Shown: positions 59,175 to 64,000 of the stretch, piece after piece
How positions within the stretch are numbered: the first letter of the stretch is position 1
Layout of the letters: the number at the start of each line of letters is the position of its first letter
Assembly: GCA_963744345.1 (NCBI GenBank)
Contig: CAVUTD010000004.1
Location: 218,386-282,385 of the forward strand
Reading direction: 5' to 3'
DNA: 64,000 nt
Source: DASTFP01 sp963744345
Lineage (GTDB): Bacteria > Verrucomicrobiota > Verrucomicrobiia > Chthoniobacterales > Terrimicrobiaceae
Program-made: the position numbers and the translations under genes
Notes under the pieces: generated by a model
Told to the model about the DNA's origin: nothing
Seen by the model: only the letters and a program-made list of their open reading frames with translations
Database searches by the model: none

Positions 59175-60161
59175 TCAGCGATCAATGAGCTGCATCATCG
59201 GCTCGGAGTAGCGCTCTCCCTGGGCCACGCCAGGCGGGAAAAGATGATCCATCTGCGTGAGTTCATCGTTCGTCAGCGCCACGTCAAGAGCTCCAACATT
59301 ATCTTCGAGGTAACGGAGGCGCTTGGTGCCAGGAATGGGGACGATATCCTCACCTTGCGCAAGCACCCAAGCAAGCGCGAGCTGGGCAGGCGAGCAGCCC
59401 TTTCTCTGTGCGAGGTTCTTTACATGGGTTGCAAGCTGCAGATTGCGCTCGAACGCCTCTCCCTGGAAGCGCGGATTGGTGTGCCGCCAGTCATCATCCG
59501 CAAGATCGGATGGCTTCTGTATCGCGCCCGTGAGGAAACCGCGCCCGAGCGGACTGTACGCCACGAAGCCGATGCCCAGTTCGCGACAAGCGGCAAGCGT
59601 TCCGTTGCGCTCCACATCTCGAGACCAAAGCGAGTACTCGCTCTGCAGCGCGGCAATAGGATGCACCGCATTCGCTTTTCGCAAAGTGCCGACGCCCGCT
59701 TCCGAAAGGCCGAGGGCCCGCACTTTGCCCGCGCGAACCAGCTCCGCCATCGCGTCGACAGTGTCCTCAATGGGAACAGCAGGATCAACCCGGTGCTGGT
59801 AATAGAGATCGATGGTCTCAATCCCCAACCGGCGAAGACTTCCGTCGCAAGCCTTTCGCACGTTGGAAGGAGAACTGTCTACGCCCGTTCTGGTAGCGTT
59901 CGCATCTATCCGGAAGCCAAACTTTGTTGCGATGATGACTTGCTCGCGCGGGATGTTGCGGAGAAATCGACCCAGAAGCTCCTCATTCTTGTAGGGGCCG
60001 TAGATCTCCGCCGTGTCAAAAAAGTTACCTCCCATATCGAAGTAGCGTTGAAGAACAGTCAGTGCCTCGGACTCATCTGTCGGCCCGTAAGCGTATGACA
60101 TGCCCATACAACCCAACCCAAGCGCCGAAACTTCAAGTGAACCAAGTTTGCGTTTTTTCAT
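59175..60161 (-). CDS. Aldo-keto reductase (AKR, YakC/pyridoxal-reductase type)
   Basis: A 328-residue NADPH reductase. LGLGCMGMSYAYGP, FFDTAEIYGPYKNEELLG (catalytic Asp/Tyr), IIATKFGFRID (Lys), DLYYQHRVDPAVPIEDTVDA (His), and AWVLAQGEDIVPIPGTKRLR are classic for the AKR12/13-like group. The start at 60161 gives MKKRKLGSLEVSALGLG; a longer frame to 60203 is not homologous. It follows fabG on the same strand with a 115-bp gap. Confidence 0.93.
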   Translation of the reverse strand: MKKRKLGSLEVSALGLGCMGMSYAYGPTDESEALTVLQRYFDMGGNFFDTAEIYGPYKNEELLGRFLRNIPREQVIIATKFGFRIDANATRTGVDSSPSNVRKACDGSLRRLGIETIDLYYQHRVDPAVPIEDTVDAMAELVRAGKVRALGLSEAGVGTLRKANAVHPIAALQSEYSLWSRDVERNGTLAACRELGIGFVAYSPLGRGFLTGAIQKPSDLADDDWRHTNPRFQGEAFERNLQLATHVKNLAQRKGCSPAQLALAWVLAQGEDIVPIPGTKRLRYLEDNVGALDVALTNDELTQMDHLFPPGVAQGERYSEPMMQLIDR

Positions 60162-60276
60162 AGTCAACTTCTCGAAACCTTGCACGAAAGGCGGTCTCCT
60201 CAAAATCGTTTGTGCCGGTCACGGTCTCGACACCACAGCAGGGTTCGATGGCGCGAAAACCGTATTGCGCGAACGC

Positions 60277-61023
60277 CTACATGCTCATTCCACCGTCGAC
60301 GGCGAGCACCTGACCAGTGACGTAGGAGGCCTCAGGACTCGCGAGAAACACGACCACGGCGGCGATATCCTCCGCGGCGCCAAATCGAGCCAAAGGGATT
60401 TGCGAGAGAGCAGCCTTTCGGACATCTTCGGTTAAAACCGATGTCATATCCGTCTCGACAAATCCTGGCGCGACAAGATTAGCCGTGATGTTGCGGCTGG
60501 CCAGTTCGCGGGCAAGTGTCTTGGTCAATCCCACCAGGCCGGCCTTGCTCGCCGAGTAATTAGCTTGTCCGGCGAGTCCAATTAAACCGCTCACAGAACC
60601 AATATTGACGATGCGGCCCTTACGCTGCTTGACCATAGCGCGAAGGACGGCCCGGGAGAAATTGAAGGCGCCTTTGAGATTGGTGTCCACAACCATATCC
60701 CAGTCCTCTGAGCTCATGCGCATGATCAACGTGTCGCGCGTAATGCCGGCGTTGTTCACGAGCACATCACACCGCCCAAAGTCGTTCAGAATTCTTTCCC
60801 CCAGCTTCTGGACTGCATTGAAGTCTGCCACGTCGACCGCGTATGGCTTGGCCGCTTCTGGAATGGCCATATTGATTGCTTCGGCGCTCTTTTGAGAGTT
60901 GACCTCCGTGCGGCTGACGACGGCCACCTTCGCACCCTCCTCCGCAAAACGTTTGGCGATGGCTTCCCCGATGCCGCGGCCGGCTCCCGTGACGATAGCA
61001 ACCTGATTGTCGAGTCGTTTCAT
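60277..61023 (-). CDS. fabG: 3-oxoacyl-[acyl-carrier-protein] reductase
   Basis: A 248-residue SDR that reduces 3-oxoacyl-ACP in fatty-acid elongation. TGAGRGIGEAIAKRFAEEGA, NNAGITRDTLIMRMSSEDWD, ANLKGAFN-like NLKGAFNFSRAV, catalytic Ser/Tyr/Lys in IGSVSGLIG and ANYSASKAGLVGLTKT, and APGFVETDMTSVL with the C-terminal YVTGQVLAVDGGMSM. The FabG-specific ITRDTL run supports the name. The start at 61023 is chosen; an upstream frame to 61368 crosses the TPP riboswitch. Divergent from thiC. Confidence 0.93.
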   Translation of the reverse strand: MKRLDNQVAIVTGAGRGIGEAIAKRFAEEGAKVAVVSRTEVNSQKSAEAINMAIPEAAKPYAVDVADFNAVQKLGERILNDFGRCDVLVNNAGITRDTLIMRMSSEDWDMVVDTNLKGAFNFSRAVLRAMVKQRKGRIVNIGSVSGLIGLAGQANYSASKAGLVGLTKTLARELASRNITANLVAPGFVETDMTSVLTEDVRKAALSQIPLARFGAAEDIAAVVVFLASPEASYVTGQVLAVDGGMSM

Positions 61024-61183
61024 ACGCAAGGTTGTGTCAACGTGTCGAACTCTGCTCAAGCCCTCTCCGCTGAAAACTGCCATCTCGCGGCTTAGTGGTT
61101 GCGGAAGATGGCGTGACCCGCGGGGGACCAGACCTTCAAACGCTGGATTGACGGCGAACTGGAATGGCCTATTGTAGCCGAAC

Positions 61184-61275
61184 GCAGGGGAGCTCTTCGG
61201 AGCTGAGAGTCCTGAATCAATTAAATGATCGGGAGACCCTTGGAACCTGATCCGGCTAACACCGGCGTAGGGAGC
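61184..61275 (+). promoter_or_regulatory. TPP (THI-box) riboswitch upstream of thiC
   Basis: Core elements in order: CAGGGGAGCTCTTCGGAGC, GCTGAGAGTCC, a P3 arm, GAGACCCTTGGAACCTGATC, then CGGCTAACACCGGCGTAGGG with AGC. They are the GGGGxGC, CTGAGA, ACCCTTxGAACCTGAT and CxGCGxAGGGA blocks of the TPP aptamer. It lies 120 bp before thiC, where binding of thiamine pyrophosphate would shut off the gene. Confidence 0.95.
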
Positions 61276-61394
61276 AGACATGAGTTCTAACTCGACAGTT
61301 TTCAGTTTTAAGCGCGAACCACAATCGGTTCGACCTCTGGTCTTCTCCCGCCGGCTGGGTCTGGGCACTTAAACTATAAACCTTAGAACTTCGA

Positions 61395-63395
61395 ATGATC
61401 GCACCAACGAGCGCTATCGAACCTGACAGCACTGATCCGCTGCCAAATTCCCGACGGGTATACGTGCAAGGAGATATGCACCGGGACGTCCGCGTGCCCA
61501 TGCGCGAGATTACTCTCTCGCCCACCAAAGCCTTCAACGGAACTACTGAATGCAACGAAGCTGTCAAAGTTTATGACACGAGTGGCCCGTGGGGCGATCC
61601 AGATTTCGACGGCGACGTTGAAAGCGGCTTGCCGGCGCTCCGGCGCCAGTGGATCCTCAAACGAGGAGACGTTGCGGAATACGGCGGGCGCAACGTGCAG
61701 CCCGAGGACAACGGCTACCTAAGCGCAAAACATGCGCGCGTGGCGTTGCAACGTCGCGGTGGACTCTCCCCTTTCGAAGCACCCCAAAGCGCACATCGTC
61801 TGCCGCTCCGAGGCTCTGGCAGCCATCCCGTTACCCAACTCTGGTACGCCCGGCAGGGTGTGATCACGGCGGAAATGGAGTTCATCGCGATCCGCGAGAA
61901 TCTTGGCCGGGCGAAAATTGCCGAGTTGTCCAAGGATCTGGTCCGCAATGACCTCAACAAGCAACACGCAGGCAGCAGCCAGATTGTGGGAGAGGCTGAC
62001 GCGGTCCAGGGTCAGAGTTTCGTCCCGTCGGTTTTCCGTCGATTCCGGCCAAGGATCGCCGCGCAAATCACTCCTGAATTTGTGCGTGAGGAAGTAGCTG
62101 CGGGCCGAGCGATCATCCCGGCCAACATCAATCATCCTGAGTCGGAGCCGATGATTATCGGCCGCAACTTTTTGGTAAAGATCAATGCGAACATCGGTAA
62201 CAGCGCCGTCGCCTCGAGCATTGAAGAAGAAGTGGAGAAAATGCGCTGGGCCACGAAGTGGGGAGCCGATACCGTAATGGATCTCTCCACGGGCAAGAAC
62301 ATCCACGGCACACGCGAATGGATCCTCCGCAATTCACCAGTGCCGATCGGCACAGTTCCGATCTACCAGGCACTGGAGAAAGTCGGTGGTAAAGCCGAAG
62401 AGCTCAGCTGGGAAGTCTACCGTGACACACTCATCGAACAGGCGGAGCAGGGTGTCGACTATTTCACGGTGCATGCCGGAGTGCTTCTGCGCTTCATTCC
62501 GTTGACCGCAAATCGCATGACCGGGATCGTATCCCGTGGCGGCAGCATCATGGCGAAGTGGTGCCTCGCCCATCACCAGGAAAGCTTCCTCTATACCCGT
62601 TGGGAAGAAATTTGCGAAATCATGGCCGCTTATGATGTGAGCTTCTCGATCGGCGACGGCCTGCGTCCCGGGAGCCTTGCCGACGCCAATGACGAGGCGC
62701 AATTCGCCGAACTCTATGTGCAAGGCGATCTCACCAAGCGAGCTTGGAAACATGGCGTGCAAGTCATGAACGAAGGCCCGGGCCATATTCCGATGCATAT
62801 GATCGAGGAGAACATGGCCAAACAGCTCGAATGGTGCCATGAAGCGCCGTTTTACACGCTCGGCCCTCTGACGACCGACATCGCACCCGGCTATGACCAC
62901 ATCACCAGCGGCATCGGAGCGGCCATGATCGGCTGGTATGGTTGCGCAATGCTGTGCTACGTGACACCCAAGGAACATCTCGGCTTGCCGAATAAGAAGG
63001 ACGTCAAAGACGGCGTGATTGCGTATAAGATTGCCGCGCATGCAGCTGATCTGGCGAAGGGCCACCCCGGCGCCCAGTACCGGGACAACGCGCTTTCCAA
63101 AGCGAGGTTCGAATTCCGATGGGAGGATCAGTTTAACCTGAGTCTCGATCCGGTTACCGCGAGGGAGTTCCACGATGAGACGCTCCCCCAGGAGGGGGCA
63201 AAGTCCGCCCACTTTTGCTCCATGTGCGGACCGCACTTTTGCTCCATGAAGATCACCGAAGATGTGCGGAAGTATGCCGCTGAAAAAGGGCTTTCTGAAG
63301 AGCAAGCGCTCAAGAGCGGCATGGAGGAAAAGTCCGCCGAGTTTGTTGAAAAGGGGGCCGAAATTTACGCCAAGGCAGAATCGGCGCTACCCTGA
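61395..63395 (+). CDS. thiC: Phosphomethylpyrimidine synthase
   Basis: A 666-residue radical-SAM-like enzyme that converts aminoimidazole ribotide to HMP-phosphate in thiamine synthesis. The C-terminal cluster motif is intact (HFCSMCGPHFCSMK, CxxCx4C), and the core has GSHPVTQLWYARQGVITAEM, ANINHPESEPMIIGRNFLVK, KWGADTVMDLSTGKNIHGTR, IGTVPIYQALEK and AMLCYVTPKEHLGLPNKKD. Full length. It is controlled by the TPP riboswitch. Confidence 0.97.
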   Translation: MIAPTSAIEPDSTDPLPNSRRVYVQGDMHRDVRVPMREITLSPTKAFNGTTECNEAVKVYDTSGPWGDPDFDGDVESGLPALRRQWILKRGDVAEYGGRNVQPEDNGYLSAKHARVALQRRGGLSPFEAPQSAHRLPLRGSGSHPVTQLWYARQGVITAEMEFIAIRENLGRAKIAELSKDLVRNDLNKQHAGSSQIVGEADAVQGQSFVPSVFRRFRPRIAAQITPEFVREEVAAGRAIIPANINHPESEPMIIGRNFLVKINANIGNSAVASSIEEEVEKMRWATKWGADTVMDLSTGKNIHGTREWILRNSPVPIGTVPIYQALEKVGGKAEELSWEVYRDTLIEQAEQGVDYFTVHAGVLLRFIPLTANRMTGIVSRGGSIMAKWCLAHHQESFLYTRWEEICEIMAAYDVSFSIGDGLRPGSLADANDEAQFAELYVQGDLTKRAWKHGVQVMNEGPGHIPMHMIEENMAKQLEWCHEAPFYTLGPLTTDIAPGYDHITSGIGAAMIGWYGCAMLCYVTPKEHLGLPNKKDVKDGVIAYKIAAHAADLAKGHPGAQYRDNALSKARFEFRWEDQFNLSLDPVTAREFHDETLPQEGAKSAHFCSMCGPHFCSMKITEDVRKYAAEKGLSEEQALKSGMEEKSAEFVEKGAEIYAKAESALP

Positions 63396-63439
63396 TCACG
63401 ACAGGCAAAGCTTGTTTCCAAAGGAACGGGCAATCCTCC

Positions 63440-63479
63440 ATGGAGGAAAAGTCCGCCGAATTCATCAAAAGGGGGCCGG
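63440..63479 (+). repeat. Partial second copy of the thiC 3' end
   Basis: ATGGAGGAAAAGTCCGCCGA followed by a TT-C-AT-AAAAGGGGGCCG pattern matches thiC 63321-63360 (ATGGAGGAAAAGTCCGCCGA, then AAAAGGGGGCCG), with about 6 differences in 40. It lies 45 bp after the thiC stop, next to a REP-like palindrome and the transposase. Confidence 0.7.
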
Positions 63480-63501
63480 GAGAAAAGAACAGAAGAATTT
63501 T

Positions 63502-63527
63502 GCGACGGTCATAGACCGCCGCTACAA
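63502..63527. repeat. REP-like palindrome
   Basis: GCGACGGTCATAGACCGCCG and CTACA: GACGGTC-ATA-GACCGCC is an imperfect inverted repeat. Such repeats of GGCGGTC/GACCGCC type are typical substrates of RAYT transposases, and the transposase gene starts 10 bp later. Confidence 0.6.
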
Positions 63528-63536
63528 TTTTGCCCC

Positions 63537-64000
63537 ATGGCCGAGCGTCTGCGCCGCCTCGAACGGCTTTTCGAACGAAATCCGATCTACTTCGTTACGG
63601 CCAATACCAAGGACCGCGCAAAGATTCTCGGCACGCCAACGGTCCACAAGGGTTTGCAACGCTTCGCCGAATCGGGGCCAGACCACGGCGCATGGCTTGG
63701 AGCGTATGTCCTGATGCCGGATCACGTCCACGCCTTCGTGGCCTTGGACGATCGAAAAATCTTGCTCTCTGCATGGGCAAAGTCCTTGAAAAATGCCATA
63801 TCAAGAGCTCTACGCCAGTCCGCCATCGAATCCCCGCATTGGCAGAAAGGCTTCTTCGATCACGTTCTGCGGAGCGCAGAATCTTATTCCCAAAAGTGGC
63901 ACTATGTCCGCCAGAATCCCGTGCGAGCCGGTTTGGTTTCTCGTTGGGAAGACTGGCCGTACCTCGGCGAAGTGCATCCTCTCGAATATCGAAAGTTGTA
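63537..64000 (+). CDS. REP-associated (IS200-like Y1) transposase, RAYT, cut by the window edge
   Basis: The frame from ATG 63537 (MAERLRRLERLFERNPIYFV) runs to the window end without a stop (154 complete codons). It has the HUH motif in YVLMPDHVHAFVALD, KSLKNAISRALRQ, WQKGFFDHVLRSAESYSQK and the catalytic Tyr region WHYVRQNPVRAGLV, all diagnostic of Y1-type REP transposases. Single-gene, not an IS with inverted repeats. A stop is probably just beyond (last bases are TA). Confidence 0.9.
   Translation, partial: MAERLRRLERLFERNPIYFVTANTKDRAKILGTPTVHKGLQRFAESGPDHGAWLGAYVLMPDHVHAFVALDDRKILLSAWAKSLKNAISRALRQSAIESPHWQKGFFDHVLRSAESYSQKWHYVRQNPVRAGLVSRWEDWPYLGEVHPLEYRKL

Noticed and set aside
59244..60098. 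284-codon plus-strand frame opposite the aldo-keto reductase
   Set aside because: The reductase on the minus strand has all catalytic residues; this frame has none.
62334..63305. 323-codon minus-strand frame inside thiC
   Set aside because: Antisense shadow of ThiC.

Overview
The window reads as a chromosomal contig of a heterotrophic bacterium, most likely from the Verrucomicrobiota (inference, moderate confidence). The reasons are the gene families present: XylR-type regulators with a LacI-like sensor joined to an AraC helix-turn-helix, OprB-type porin, several sugar and polyol ABC systems, a NuoE-NuoF fusion, a REP-type transposase, and general gene style. No rRNA, tRNA or CRISPR array was found.

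Layout. 1-6.2 kb is core metabolism and translation: 5'-truncated carB, a cyclic-nucleotide-binding protein, rpsO and pnp. 6.3-9.5 kb holds an OprB-like porin and a mannitol-2-dehydrogenase-type polyol dehydrogenase. 9.5-13.4 kb is a scar region with a complete IS21-family element (istA/istB), a possible integrase fragment and a decayed Zn-dehydrogenase. 13.4-32.3 kb is a polyol/sugar island: ribitol-dehydrogenase-like SDR, an RbsA/RbsC/binding-protein ABC importer, a XylR-like regulator, a second near-identical binding protein, remnants of an Fe-dehydrogenase and of a third binding protein, DhaK-DhaL kinase, a DeoR regulator plus its decayed twin, a Zn-dehydrogenase, a class II aldolase, another binding protein and an FGGY kinase. 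32.6-38.2 kb is a second cassette: a frameshifted Zn-dehydrogenase and a SmoK/G/F/E-like polyol importer. It is flanked by two copies of the 3' end of nuoF.

38.5-54 kb is mixed housekeeping and accessory content: NuoE-NuoF fusion, WYL regulator, metF with a possible structured leader, methyltransferases, DJ-1-like protein, DUF2237, aldo-keto reductase coupled to a glycosyltransferase, YihY/BrkB membrane protein, nitrite/sulfite reductase and a GH63 glucosidase. 54-64 kb has a degenerate VapBC pair, an FTR1 iron permease with an imelysin-like partner, YjbQ, DUF423, an aldo-keto reductase, fabG, and thiC behind a TPP riboswitch, ending in a RAYT-type transposase that runs off the window.

How it works together (inference). 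Polyols and sugars enter by the ABC importers, are oxidised to ketoses by the dehydrogenases, phosphorylated by the FGGY kinase and DhaKL, and split by the class II aldolase to triose phosphates. The most unusual features are three copies of one regulator's 5' control region spread through the island, the duplicated nuoF 3' end around the transporter cassette, the transposon-end-like repeats inside istA, and a cluster of single-base frameshifts that are either decay or assembly error.
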